From: Burkholderiaceae bacterium
Lineage (GTDB): Bacteria; Pseudomonadota; Gammaproteobacteria; Burkholderiales; Burkholderiaceae_E
DNA: 32,003 nucleotides
Assembly (NCBI GenBank): GCA_021463505.1
Contig: JAJTYR010000042.1
Coordinates: forward strand, 1 to 32,003
Reading direction: 5' to 3'
Under the pieces are notes generated by a model, which was given only the letters and a program-made list of their open reading frames with translations, was not told the DNA's origin and ran no database searches. The number at the start of each line of letters is the position of its first letter. The first letter of the stretch is position 1. A program made the translations under genes and the position numbers. Below, one piece after another: positions 1-8,235 of this stretch.

Positions 1-788
1 CGACCGGGTACTTCGAGTGCCTCCACCGTGCCGGCGGGCCATGCCGCGGCGAGCAGGCTCGTCTGTCGATGAAATTCACCGCTCTCGAGTTGCCCGACCG
101 CGGCCAGCAGGCGCGTGCCCGCCACCGGCGGCATCGCGGCAGGGCTCAGGCGCCGTGCTGCGACCGCATCGAGTCGCAGGTCGGCGGACACGAACGGCGC
201 CGCGGCCACCGGAGTCAGATCGTGCAGGCCGCTGATCGACAGCCCTGCGCGCACCAGCCTTGGCGGCAGGTCGGCGGCGTAGCGTTCCCAGCGCGCGCAC
301 AGCATCATCGCTGCGAGATGGCCGCCGGCCGAATGCCCGCCGGTGACGATGCGGCGGGCATCGAACTCGTAGCGTGATGCATGACGGTGCAGCCAGACGT
401 GTGCCGCCAGCACCTGTCTGACGAGCGTTTCCATCGTTACCGACGGAACGAGCGCGTAGTTGGGGATCGCCACGCTGATGCCGGCCTCCACCAGCGGCGG
501 GGCCAGCCACGAGAACTGCGACTTCTCGAGCGAGCGCCAATAGCCGCCGTGCAGGAACACGAAGAGCGGCGCTTGCGGCGCGGCCGCCGGAAAGAAGTCG
601 AGCCGCTCGGCCGGCGTGTCGCCGTAGGCGATGTCGCAGAGCACCGCGACGCGGCGGCGCACCGCGGCCGCTTCGTCGGTCCAGCGCGCGATGATTCCCT
701 CGGCATCGGGAATCGCTGCGCGCGCGTTGTACTCGCGGTCGAGCCAGGCGGGTTCGCGCTGCTGCGACGACGCGGATGCTCTGTTCAT
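1..788 (-). CDS. Alpha/beta hydrolase, kynurenine formamidase-like (3' end beyond window)
   Basis: A minus-strand frame starts at ATG 788 and stays open to the window edge, so the C-terminus is missing; 262 codons are visible. The protein shows the alpha/beta hydrolase oxyanion signature HGGYW (residues 80-84) and the nucleophile elbow GHSAGG (151-156, Ser153), with a GQLESGEF stretch near 232-239 where this family carries its late acid-residue region. HGGYW plus GHSAGG is the pattern of the esterase/kynurenine formamidase group, which hydrolyses N-formylkynurenine in tryptophan breakdown. No signal peptide is visible, so a cytoplasmic location is expected. The ribosome binding site is weak. 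No other tryptophan-degradation gene is in view, so the substrate is inferred from family only; a general carboxylesterase remains possible. Confidence 0.8.
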   Translation of the reverse strand, partial: MNRASASSQQREPAWLDREYNARAAIPDAEGIIARWTDEAAAVRRRVAVLCDIAYGDTPAERLDFFPAAAPQAPLFVFLHGGYWRSLEKSQFSWLAPPLVEAGISVAIPNYALVPSVTMETLVRQVLAAHVWLHRHASRYEFDARRIVTGGHSAGGHLAAMMLCARWERYAADLPPRLVRAGLSISGLHDLTPVAAAPFVSADLRLDAVAARRLSPAAMPPVAGTRLLAAVGQLESGEFHRQTSLLAAAWPAGTVEALEVPG

Positions 789-970
789 GGCCGGAATTCT
801 GTCATGCGGGAACGACTTCTGAACGTGCGCACCTGCGCGGCCGCGTCGCGCGAATGACGAACCGGATCGTCGTCGCACCGATGTTGCCCGGCGCGCTGGT
901 CCGGGCCGGTGCGCAGGCTCGGGGCGGTGCGGCGCCGGCCGTGGCGCACGATGGGGCCCGGTCAAGTGTG

Positions 971-976
971 TATACT
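971..976 (+). promoter_or_regulatory. -10 box of the tRNA-Ala promoter
   Basis: TATACT lies 11 bases before the mature 5' end of the tRNA and matches the sigma-70 -10 consensus at five of six bases. No good -35 box is seen at the usual distance. Placement directly in front of a stable-RNA gene makes the call likely. Confidence 0.55.
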
Positions 977-987
977 TTGATCTCTTC

Positions 988-1063
<76 letters not shown>

Positions 1064-1073
1064 ATCATGAAAC

Positions 1074-1100
1074 CCCAACCGTTCTCGGTTGGGTTTTTTT
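1074..1100 (+). terminator. Rho-independent terminator of tRNA-Ala
   Basis: An 8-bp perfect stem CCCAACCG / CGGTTGGG encloses loop TTCT and is followed directly by seven T. It sits 10 bases after the tRNA CCA end. Confidence 0.95.
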
Positions 1101-1255
1101 CTTGCCTGATCGCGCCGACTCCCGCGTGTTGTTGGGGGTTCCTGCGGGAACCTGCGGACTGCACCGGTCAGCCTCTCAGCCCGTTCCGGGCCATATTTCA
1201 CTCTCTCCCGGCCATTCCTCGCTCCGACCTCGCGCCCTGAAACTGGCCTGATGCA

Positions 1256-1300
1256 CCAGCGGGCGGCAAGTTGTTTTTGATTGAGGTGAGCGACTTCCAT
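1256..1300 (-). pseudogene. 5' remnant of a helix-turn-helix DNA-binding gene
   Basis: The 320-base stretch between tRNA-Ala and fic holds no intact gene, but at 1300 on the minus strand an ATG follows an excellent ribosome binding site (AAAGGAGACC, 1303-1312). The first 15 codons read MEVAHLNQKQLAARW. This closely resembles, from memory, the start of small helix-turn-helix (AlpA/MerR-like) proteins carried on proteobacterial integrative elements, which continue into a recognition helix of the type xISxxTLxRWR. Here the sequence switches after Trp15 to unrelated residues that run into the antisense of the tRNA, so only the N-terminus survives and the downstream part was lost in a deletion. 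About 80 bases of apparently native leader (1301-1383) remain upstream. The identity rests on a short match and should be checked by similarity search. Confidence 0.5.
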
Positions 1301-1383
1301 CTTGGTCTCCTTTCGAATGAGTTGGCAGGAGTCCATGAAGGCGCTGTTCTGGCCGCGAGCCAAGGCAATTCCAGGAAGCGCTG

Positions 1384-2508
1384 CTACTCCGGCAGATCGT
1401 TCAGCTCGTAGCTGGTACTGCGCCCGCCCGCATCCGATTTGCGCAATACACCCCGAGTGAGCAGGTCGTTGATGTCGCGCAATGCCGTGTCCGGCGAACA
1501 CTTGGCGATGGCCGCCCACTTGCTGCTGGTGAGCTTGCCTTCGAAGCCATCGAGCAGCTTGTTCAGCAGCTTCACCTGCCGCTCGTTCAGCGGCGTGGTC
1601 GCCCAGCGCTGCCAGAACCGTGCCTTGGTCAGCACGGCATCGAGCGTGTGCTGGGCCTGGCCAACCGCGCGATGAAGCGTGTCGAGGAACCACGCGAGCC
1701 ACTCGGTAACATCCATCGACCGCTTCTGGGTCCGCTCCAGGATGTCGTAGTAGGCCTTGCGTTCGCGCTGGATCTGAGCCGACAAACTGTAGAAGCGCTG
1801 CGGGCTGCCATCGGCACGCGCCAACAGCAGGTCGCCGATGGCCCGGGCGATTCGGCCATTGCCATCGTCGAATGGGTGCAGAGTGACGAACCACAGATGG
1901 CCGAGACCGGCCTTGAGCAGCGGCGGTTCGTTCGACGCGGCATTCAGCCAGTCGAGGAAGCGGCTGGTTTCGGCCTCGAGGCGATTGGCCGGTGGCGCTT
2001 CGAAATGCACCCGCTGGCGGCCGATGGGGCCGGACACCACTTGCATCGGGCCACTGGCATCATCGCGCCAGCCGCCGACCTTGATCTTGGACAGGCCAGA
2101 GTAGCCTGTGGGAAACAGCGCCGCGTGCCAGCCGAACAGACGCTCACGCGACACCAGTGCGTGGCAGTTGGCGGTGGCGTCGAGCACCATTTCGACAACG
2201 CCCTCGACGTGGCGATCGACTGGGGCCAGAGCACCGATGTCCACGCCCAGCCTGCGCGCGATGGAGGAGCGCACGGATTCGACGTTGAGCTGCTCACCTT
2301 CGATCTCGCTGGTCTTGACCACGTCTTCGGTGAGCGCCGCGAGGCTCGCCTGGTCGCGTAGCGCCATGCCGACATCGGCCAGACGCCCCATCAATAGACC
2401 CTGGACACGACTGACCTGGGCCATTGGCTCAGCCAGTACTGCCAGGTCGAAGCGCCAAGCCGGCCAGTCGCTGGCCTGCCAAATGTATTTGTAATCGCCG
2501 CTATTCAT
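1384..2508 (-). CDS. Class II Fic family AMP-transferase-like protein
   Basis: The 374-residue protein has an N-terminal DUF4172-type segment (YIWQASDWPAW, residues 8-18), an inhibitory motif TSEIEG (66-71) matching [ST]xxxE[GN], the Fic core HPFDDGNGRIAR (211-222) with catalytic His211, and a C-terminal winged-helix-like region (about 300-370). Fic enzymes transfer AMP, or sometimes other groups, onto hydroxyl side chains of target proteins. With the inhibitory helix upstream of the core this is class II, which is normally self-restrained through its glutamate (Glu70). The active-site loop is complete, so activity is expected. The start at 2508 lacks a clear Shine-Dalgarno and sits beside two inverted repeats that could be operators, perhaps bound by its own winged-helix domain (inference). 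It is flanked by mobile-element debris and looks less GC-rich than its neighbours, which suggests horizontal acquisition. The target is unknown. Confidence 0.92.
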   Translation of the reverse strand: MNSGDYKYIWQASDWPAWRFDLAVLAEPMAQVSRVQGLLMGRLADVGMALRDQASLAALTEDVVKTSEIEGEQLNVESVRSSIARRLGVDIGALAPVDRHVEGVVEMVLDATANCHALVSRERLFGWHAALFPTGYSGLSKIKVGGWRDDASGPMQVVSGPIGRQRVHFEAPPANRLEAETSRFLDWLNAASNEPPLLKAGLGHLWFVTLHPFDDGNGRIARAIGDLLLARADGSPQRFYSLSAQIQRERKAYYDILERTQKRSMDVTEWLAWFLDTLHRAVGQAQHTLDAVLTKARFWQRWATTPLNERQVKLLNKLLDGFEGKLTSSKWAAIAKCSPDTALRDINDLLTRGVLRKSDAGGRSTSYELNDLPE

Positions 2509-2509
2509 A

Positions 2510-2534
2510 CGGAGATTATGGTCTGCAATCTCCG
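2510..2534. repeat. Inverted repeat immediately upstream of fic
   Basis: Perfect 8-bp arms CGGAGATT (2510-2517) and AATCTCCG (2527-2534) are separated by 9 bases and begin two bases before the fic start codon. The location suits an operator or a translation-control hairpin for fic; the function is inferred. Confidence 0.6.
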
Positions 2535-2560
2535 CACGCGCAAGTCAATCGCCGCACATT

Positions 2561-2591
2561 ATGCGGTGAATGTGGGCGCCATTCACCGTAT
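2561..2591. repeat. Second inverted repeat upstream of fic
   Basis: Arms ATGCGGTGAATG (2561-2572) and CATTCACCGTAT (2580-2591) pair at 11 of 12 positions around a 7-base spacer; the inner nine bases are perfect. It lies about 53 bases upstream of the fic start codon, at a suitable distance for a promoter operator. No regulator gene is adjacent unless Fic itself, through its C-terminal winged helix, fills that role. Confidence 0.6.
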
Positions 2592-2649
2592 GACGGACCG
2601 CTTTGTCCCGGAAGTGGGTGTAATTGGGTGTGTTATTGGCTGTGGCGAC

Positions 2650-2684
2650 GGACGCGGGTTCAGTTCCCGTTTCGGGAATTGAAC
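2650..2684 (+). other. tmRNA 3' T-arm-like fragment within a hairpin
   Basis: GGACGCGGGTTCAGTTCCCG (2650-2669) differs from the 3' end of E. coli tmRNA as I remember it (GGACGCGGGTTCAACTCCCG) at only two positions, both in the T-loop region. After it the sequence departs from the expected acceptor stem and CCA. Instead, bases 2658-2669 pair with 2673-2684 at 11 of 12 positions around a 3-base loop. The 3' end of ssrA is a frequent integration target, so a leftover attachment-site fragment is plausible. With only 20 bases matching, chance or another structured RNA cannot be excluded. Confidence 0.35.
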
Positions 2685-2886
2685 TGGCCACGGAAAGCAG
2701 ACGAGGTTGAGTGGCCTTTCTGGGTACCAATCAGGGCAAAAAACCTGCTTGATCGTCCACGGTCACCGAGCGTACCGGCAGGCTTTTCGATCCGGTTCGC
2801 ACTGGTTCGCAGCAGCCCGCAACGCTTCGATTGCGTACTTTCGATAGTCGTTTGGTGCGGGGTGCTGCCCCACCATCATCTACAAG

Positions 2887-2913
2887 GGCTCGGATGATCT
2901 CCGGGCCTTTTTT
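2887..2913 (+). terminator. Rho-independent terminator without an obvious gene upstream
   Basis: Stem GGCTCGG / CCGGGCC (one G:T pair) has a 7-base loop and is followed by six T on the plus strand. The nearest gene to its left, fic, is on the other strand, so it does not terminate any recognised gene. It may end an unannotated small RNA or be left over from the lost element. Confidence 0.75.
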
Positions 2914-3097
2914 CGCTTGCGCTCCCCGCGCCACGCGGGGTTCCGGCACGCTGTGCTGCGGGTGCGAGGTCGACGCGGCGCCCGGAATCGGCGCCGGCAA
3001 CCTCCCGCTTGCACCCATTCCAAGGTCAACCATCGGCGCGGAGGCTCCCCGCGGAGGCTCTTGCGCTCCGCAGAAAACCGCTTGGTATTTTCGACAT

Positions 3098-3113
3098 TTC
3101 GATCATGATCGAA
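3098..3113. promoter_or_regulatory. Putative ArsR operator
   Basis: TTCGATCATGATCGAA is a perfect 16-bp palindrome ending two bases before the arsR start codon. ArsR-family repressors bind such dyads and leave on As(III) or Sb(III) binding. Because it abuts the ATG, it probably also covers the transcription start, and it leaves no room for a normal ribosome binding site. Confidence 0.75.
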
Positions 3114-3115
3114 GC

Positions 3116-3439
3116 ATGGAAGAAAGGACCGCCATCAAGGCCCTCGCGGCGCTGGTGCAGCCGATGAGGCTGCGGGCCTTTGGCGCGCTGGGGATGGCCG
3201 GGCAGGCCGGCCTGACGCCGGGCACGATGGCCGATGGCCTGCAGGTACCTGCGGCCACGCTGTCCTTTCACCTGAAGGAATTGACGAACGCGGGCCTCGT
3301 CATGCGGGAGCGCAGCGGCCGTCCCCTGATCTACCGGGCCGACTACGGGTGCACGAGCGAGGCGTTCGCGTACCTGACCGAAAACTGCTGCCAGGGCGAG
3401 CCCTGCGTCGCGGACGCCGGTGCCGACTGCACCTGCTGA
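3116..3439 (+). CDS. arsR: ArsR family metalloid-responsive repressor
   Basis: The 107-residue winged-helix repressor has the typical ArsR recognition region ATLSFHLKELTNAGLV (47-62) and beta-wing (63-75). It lacks the classic ELCVCDL thiol motif in the recognition helix. Instead cysteines cluster at the C-terminus: Cys91, Cys92 and Cys97, then Cys105 and Cys107. This is like ArsR proteins of the Acidithiobacillus type, which bind As(III) through a C-terminal Cys-Cys...Cys set. The start at 3116 fits the conserved ArsR N-terminus and follows the perfect palindrome at 3098-3113. It is first in an apparent operon, with arsM 45 bases downstream, so arsenite would be expected to induce its own methylation. 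No arsenite pump or arsenate reductase gene is nearby. Confidence 0.93.
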   Translation: MEERTAIKALAALVQPMRLRAFGALGMAGQAGLTPGTMADGLQVPAATLSFHLKELTNAGLVMRERSGRPLIYRADYGCTSEAFAYLTENCCQGEPCVADAGADCTC

Positions 3440-3484
3440 CGGCGCAAGGCCGTGGGCCCGAAGGCAACGCAACGGAGGCATTCG

Positions 3485-4362
<878 letters not shown>

Positions 4363-4366
<4 letters not shown>

Positions 4367-5145
4367 CGAAACCTTCCGGCGGCGATTCGGTGATCGCCGA
4401 GGCGGCCGGCAGCGTCGGCTGCATCAGGCTGAACCGGGCAAGCGCGCTGAACGCCCTCGGCATCGCTTTCTGCGAGGCGATCGACAATGCGATCGTCCGC
4501 TTCGAGCGCGATCCGCAGATCAAGGTCATCCACCTCTCGTCGATGCTCCGGCACTTCTGTGCGGGAGCGGACATCGCGGAGATGTCGACGATGACTCACG
4601 CGCAGGCGAAGTCGAGCGGCTTCGTCGGCTGTGTGCGCGAGCTTGCGAAGGCGAAGAAACCCGTTGTCGTGGCGGTCAACGGCATCGCTGCGGGCGGAGG
4701 CTGCGAGCTGGTCGAGATGTGCGACGTCGTGGTGGCCGCGGAATCGGCCCGCTTCATGCATCCGGAAATCACGCTGGCGGCGATGTCCGGCGCCGGCGGC
4801 ATCCAGAGGTTCGCCAGGGTGGCCGGGAAGCATGTCGCGATGGACGTGATGCTGACCGGACGGACGCTTGCCGCGAGCGAAGCGCATGCGGTCGGCCTGG
4901 TGTCCCGGGTCGTCCCGGACGACGAATTGCACGCGATCAGCATGCAGGTCGCCGAACGGATCGCCGGTTTTTCCGGCCCGGTGGCGCGCCGGATCAAGGC
5001 AACGATCAATGCGACGCAGCCGGGCATCGAGCAGGGCCTCGTCGACGAGATGAACGCCTTTCAGCAGTGCTTCGACGAGGCCGACTTTCGCGAAGGGCTC
5101 GATGCCTTCCTGCGCAAGCGAAAGCCCGTGTTCCGGATGAAGTGA
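4363..5145 (+). CDS. Enoyl-CoA hydratase/isomerase (crotonase) family protein in the ars operon
   Basis: This 260-residue protein is a crotonase of normal single-domain length. The oxyanion-hole segment is HFCAGADI (64-71), followed by GIAAGGGCELVEMCD (107-121) and HPEITLAAMSGAGG (133-146). Both glutamates used by true enoyl-CoA hydratases are present, Glu115 and Glu135, so hydratase chemistry on a 2-enoyl-CoA is likely. Its ATG overlaps the arsM stop as ATGA, a classic sign of translational coupling. That is odd, because crotonases have no established role in arsenic methylation. It may be a passenger in the operon or act on an acyl thioester connected with arsenic stress; the sequence does not decide. 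The C-terminus ends 33 bases before the convergent MOSC gene. Confidence 0.9.
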
Positions 5146-5178
5146 GCAGCGGGCGTCGCGGCGGGCACCGCAACGGGG

Positions 5179-5859
5179 TCAATCGGGCTGGCCGTCCAGC
5201 CGCGCCGACCAGTCTTCGGTGCGCCCGCTGGCCAGCCGACCCTCGAACAGCCGGCGCCAACTCGGCGTGAGCGGAAGTTGCAGGACCGGTTCGAGGTGCG
5301 CGGCGCGCACTTCGCGATCGCGAATGAGCGCGAGCAGCGCCGCGACGCTGTGCGTCGGCCAGGGGCGCTCGAGCAGTTCGAGCCGGTCGCCGGCCGAGAC
5401 GAAACCGGGCTCGATCACGCGCAGGTACCAGCCGGCGCGCAGGTTCTGCTGCACGCGGGCGGCCATGTCGGCGACGCCGAAGCGCAGGTTCAGCTTGTAG
5501 CAGGGCTGGCGGCCCTGGCTCACCTCGAAGACGGCGCTGCCGATGCGCCAGCGGTCGCCGACGAACACGTCGTGTTCGTCGAGGCCGTCCACGCTCAGGT
5601 TCTCGCCGAAGGCTCCGGGGGCGTCGAGCAAGGGGTCGGGGCCGAGCGCTTCGCGCCACCAGGCGTAGTGCGCCCATGCGTAGCAGTGCACCGCCTTGTC
5701 CGGTCCGCCGTGCGCGCGCAGATCGGCCTGCGCGTCGCCGACGAAGCCCAGCCGCTGCACCGGTCGCGCACCGCTGACCGGATGCTTGTCGATGCCGCTG
5801 GTCGTGTGCCCCAGCGGCCCGACGGCGCCTTCGAGCACGAGACGAACCTGTGCAGCCAT
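5179..5859 (-). CDS. YiiM-like MOSC domain protein (molybdenum-cofactor N-hydroxy reductase family)
   Basis: The 226-residue protein has a MOSC domain of the YiiM group: SGIDKHPVSG (21-30), GDAQADLRAHGGPDKAVHCYA (41-61), PGAFGENL (81-88) and SQGRQPCYKLNLRFG (114-128). Cys120 in QPCYK matches the cysteine that ligates molybdenum. YiiM proteins reduce N-hydroxylated compounds such as 6-hydroxylaminopurine, protecting DNA from mutagenic base analogues. A C-terminal tail (after about 165) corresponds to the 3-alpha extension of this family. ATG 5859 is preferred because GGAG lies 7 bases upstream. An in-frame ATG at 5949 just after a TACAAT box would add 30 residues if the mRNA is leaderless. The gene is divergent from the MFS gene and convergent with the crotonase. 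Confidence 0.88.
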   Translation of the reverse strand: MAAQVRLVLEGAVGPLGHTTSGIDKHPVSGARPVQRLGFVGDAQADLRAHGGPDKAVHCYAWAHYAWWREALGPDPLLDAPGAFGENLSVDGLDEHDVFVGDRWRIGSAVFEVSQGRQPCYKLNLRFGVADMAARVQQNLRAGWYLRVIEPGFVSAGDRLELLERPWPTHSVAALLALIRDREVRAAHLEPVLQLPLTPSWRRLFEGRLASGRTEDWSARLDGQPD

Positions 5860-6193
5860 GATTGCTCCGTTCTTGCTCCCTTCGGTCGCGAGGCCGTCGC
5901 TGCAGGCGGGCCCGTTGACGTTCTCCGGAGCAGGCGATGCGTCCGGCATGCGATGATTGTAAGTGCTGCAGGCGTCGCCAGACGCCAGCGAATCCCCCGA
6001 GAGAGCATCGATGCGCGAACCGCACATTGCGCCGAAGGCGCCGTACCCGGTCGAGGTGGAAGCCGGCAAGAGCAGGCCGCTTTGCGACGGTACGCACAAG
6101 TCGCTGTAACCCGCACGCGGGTCATCGCCAGAGGCGGCGCGGCGTGGTGGTCGCGCTCGCCGGCGGTCCGGTCGCGACGCTTCACCCACGGCG
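5860..6193. other. Divergent intergenic region between the MOSC and MFS genes
   Basis: The 334 bases must carry the promoters of both neighbours. On the minus strand TACAAT (5956-5961) is a reasonable -10 box for the MOSC gene, but no matching -35 is convincing. I see no RNA gene, no strong inverted repeat and no supported small reading frame. Confidence 0.4.
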
Positions 6194-7399
6194 ATGATCG
6201 CGGACCTCGATGACCGGGCCACGGCGTTGCGGGTGGCGCTCGCGCTCGCGCTGGGCTCGGCGGTTTCGCTCGGGCTGGCGCGCTTTTCGTACGCGCTGCT
6301 GCTGGGTCCGATGCGTGCCGACCTCGGCTGGAGCTACCTGACCGCCGGCGCGATGAACACCGCCAACGCGGGCGGCTATCTGCTGGGTGCGCTGCTGGCG
6401 CCGCGCTGGCTCGCGCGCCACGACGCGCGCGCGGTGCTGCTGGCCGGTTGCGCGGGCGCGGCGCTGTTGCTGGCCGCGCATGGCACGGTGAGCGCCGATG
6501 CGGCCTTGTACCTGCTGCGGTTGGCCACCGGTGTGGCGAGCGCGGCCACCTTCGTATCGGGCGGCCTGCTCGCTGCGCGTCTCGGCGCGGCGCACCCGAC
6601 ATCCTCGGGGCTGCTGCTGGGCATCTATTACGGCGGCACCGGCGCCGGGATCGTCGCCTCGGCGCTGTTGGTTCCACCGCTGATCGCAATGCCGTTCGCG
6701 CACGCGTGGAAGTGGGCCTGGGTCGCGCTCGGCGGGGCCGCCGCGCTGGCCATCCTGCCCATGGCCGCGAGCACGCGCGTGCTGGTCGCGCCGTCTGCGA
6801 GCGCCGGCGCACGCGCGCCGTTCGACTGGAAGCCATTCGGCTTCGGGTTGGCCGGATACCTGATGTTCGGCCTCGGCTACATCGGCTACATGACCTTCGT
6901 CATCACGCTGCTGCGCGAGCTGCAGCTGACCACGCCGCAGATCATCGCGTTCTTCGTGCTGCTCGGTGCCGGCGTGATGGTCTCGCCGTGGCTGTGGGCT
7001 GGCCTGCTGCAGCGCAGCCGCGGCGGGCAGGCGCTGGCGCTGCTCAATGGCCTGCTGGCGCTGGCCACGCTGCTGCCGGTGCTCGGCGCGCATCCGCTGG
7101 TGGTGTATGGATCGGGGCTGCTGTTCGGCGGTGTCTTCCTGTCGCTGGTGGCGTCGACCACCGCGCTGGTGCGCCACAACCTGCCCCCGAGACTGTGGGC
7201 GGGCGGCATCGGCGCGTTCACGATCGTCTTCGCGATCGGCCAGATCGTCGGTCCGAGCGCGGTGGGCTGGATTGCCGACGTGGCGGGCGGGCTGCGCCAC
7301 GGCCTGGGCGTCTCGGCACTCGTGCTCGCCACGGGCGCCGTGCTCGCGTGGCGCCAGCGGCCGCTGGTTGCGGCGCCGGCGCCTGCGCGGCATCAATAA
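6194..7399 (+). CDS. YbfB/YjiJ family MFS transporter
   Basis: The 401-residue hydrophobic protein has about twelve membrane helices. Its start ([22 protein letters not shown], residues 19-40) and the following [23 protein letters not shown] (47-69) are characteristic of the YbfB/YjiJ branch of the major facilitator superfamily, whose substrates are mostly unknown. A second set of helices begins with [21 protein letters not shown] near 215. Its last 7 bases overlap the end of hpaI on the other strand. Being next to the hpa operon it might carry an aromatic acid, but it is not in the operon and is not HpaX, so this is only a guess. There is no strong ribosome binding site before ATG 6194. Confidence 0.85.
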   Translation: MIADLDDRATALRVALALALGSAVSLGLARFSYALLLGPMRADLGWSYLTAGAMNTANAGGYLLGALLAPRWLARHDARAVLLAGCAGAALLLAAHGTVSADAALYLLRLATGVASAATFVSGGLLAARLGAAHPTSSGLLLGIYYGGTGAGIVASALLVPPLIAMPFAHAWKWAWVALGGAAALAILPMAASTRVLVAPSASAGARAPFDWKPFGFGLAGYLMFGLGYIGYMTFVITLLRELQLTTPQIIAFFVLLGAGVMVSPWLWAGLLQRSRGGQALALLNGLLALATLLPVLGAHPLVVYGSGLLFGGVFLSLVASTTALVRHNLPPRLWAGGIGAFTIVFAIGQIVGPSAVGWIADVAGGLRHGLGVSALVLATGAVLAWRQRPLVAAPAPARHQ

Positions 7400-8211
7400 G
7401 GACTGGCGCTGCGTGGCGCCTCCGGGATGTCGGTGGTGTTCCTGAACCCGGCGGCCAGCGCCGAGGTCGAGCGCGCCAGCAGGCCGGTGTCCAGGCCCAC
7501 GGCTACGAACAGCGCGCCGAGCGCCAGATAGCGGCGCGCCTGCGCCTCGTCGGCGGTGAGGATGCCAGCCGCCTTGCCGGCCGCCCTGATCCGTGCAATC
7601 GCGTGCTCGATCGCCTCCTGCACCTCGGGGTGCGCAGCGTTGCCGATGTGACCAAGCGAGGCCGACAGGTCGGCCGGGCCGATGAAGACGCCGTCCACGC
7701 CGTCGAGCGCGGCGATCGCATCGAGGTTGTCGAGGGCTTCGCGGGACTCCACCTGGACCAGCAGGCACACCTGGGCGTTGGCTTGCCGGTAGTAGTCCGG
7801 ATAGCGGCCCCAGCGCGAGGCACGCGCGCTACCGATGCCGCGCCGGCCGTCCGGCGGGTAGCGCATGCTGTGCACGATCTCGGCGGCCTGCCCGGGCGTG
7901 TCGACCATCGGCACCAGCAGTGTCTGCACGCCCAGGTCGAGGTATTGCTTGATCAGCATCTGGCCCACGTGGCCATGGCCCACGGGCACGCGCGCGATGG
8001 CGTGGGTGGCGGGGTAGGCGGCAATCGCCTGGGCCTGCTGCAGCACGCTGGCGAGGTCGTTGGGCGAGTGCTCGCCGTCGATCAGCAGCCAGTCGAAGCC
8101 GGCGCCGGCACAGATCTCGGCGGCACAGGCGTTGGCCAGGCCCAGCCACAGTCCGATCTGCGGGCGACGCTCGGCCAGGGCCTGCTTGAACGGGTTCACG
8201 GGCGTCGGCAT
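7393..8211 (-). CDS. hpaI: 4-hydroxy-2-oxoheptanedioate aldolase
   Basis: This 272-residue class II aldolase of the HpcH/HpaI family performs the last step of the homoprotocatechuate pathway, splitting 4-hydroxy-2-oxoheptane-1,7-dioate into pyruvate and succinic semialdehyde. Recognisable active-site segments are [10 protein letters not shown] (43-52, His48 as base), ARVPVG (73-78, Arg74), QVESREA (153-159, metal ligand Glu155) and IGPADLS (177-183, metal ligand Asp181). [16 protein letters not shown] (120-135) is the typical substrate-binding loop. It is the last gene of the hpa operon, 24 bases after hpaH, and its 3' end overlaps the convergent MFS gene by 7 bases. It is soluble and cytoplasmic. 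Confidence 0.95.
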   Translation of the reverse strand: MPTPVNPFKQALAERRPQIGLWLGLANACAAEICAGAGFDWLLIDGEHSPNDLASVLQQAQAIAAYPATHAIARVPVGHGHVGQMLIKQYLDLGVQTLLVPMVDTPGQAAEIVHSMRYPPDGRRGIGSARASRWGRYPDYYRQANAQVCLLVQVESREALDNLDAIAALDGVDGVFIGPADLSASLGHIGNAAHPEVQEAIEHAIARIRAAGKAAGILTADEAQARRYLALGALFVAVGLDTGLLARSTSALAAGFRNTTDIPEAPRSASPY

Positions 8212-8235
8212 GAGTTCGTCCGGTGCAGCAGGCTG

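Larger units (their letters stand above)
2509..3097. other. Long intergenic region between fic and arsR
   Basis: Nearly 600 bases contain no coding frame I can support. It holds the two inverted repeats by fic, a tmRNA-like T-arm and hairpin (2650-2684), a strong plus-strand terminator (2887-2913), a perfect hairpin CCCCGCG-CCA-CGCGGGG (2924-2940), and a 10-bp direct repeat GCGGAGGCTC (3038-3047 and 3051-3060). The part from about 2590 to 2760 is visibly less GC-rich than the rest of the window. I read it as the edge of a decayed mobile element followed by the arsR promoter region. Confidence 0.6.

Noticed and set aside
2545-2730. A 61-codon minus-strand frame upstream of fic
   Set aside because: It covers both inverted repeats and the tmRNA-like hairpin, has no ribosome binding site of note, and resembles nothing I recognise.
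2820-2886. A tRNA or complete tmRNA ending before the orphan terminator
   Set aside because: CCCCACCA-like letters are present at 2868-2875, but there is no T-arm, anticodon arm or matching 5' acceptor strand.
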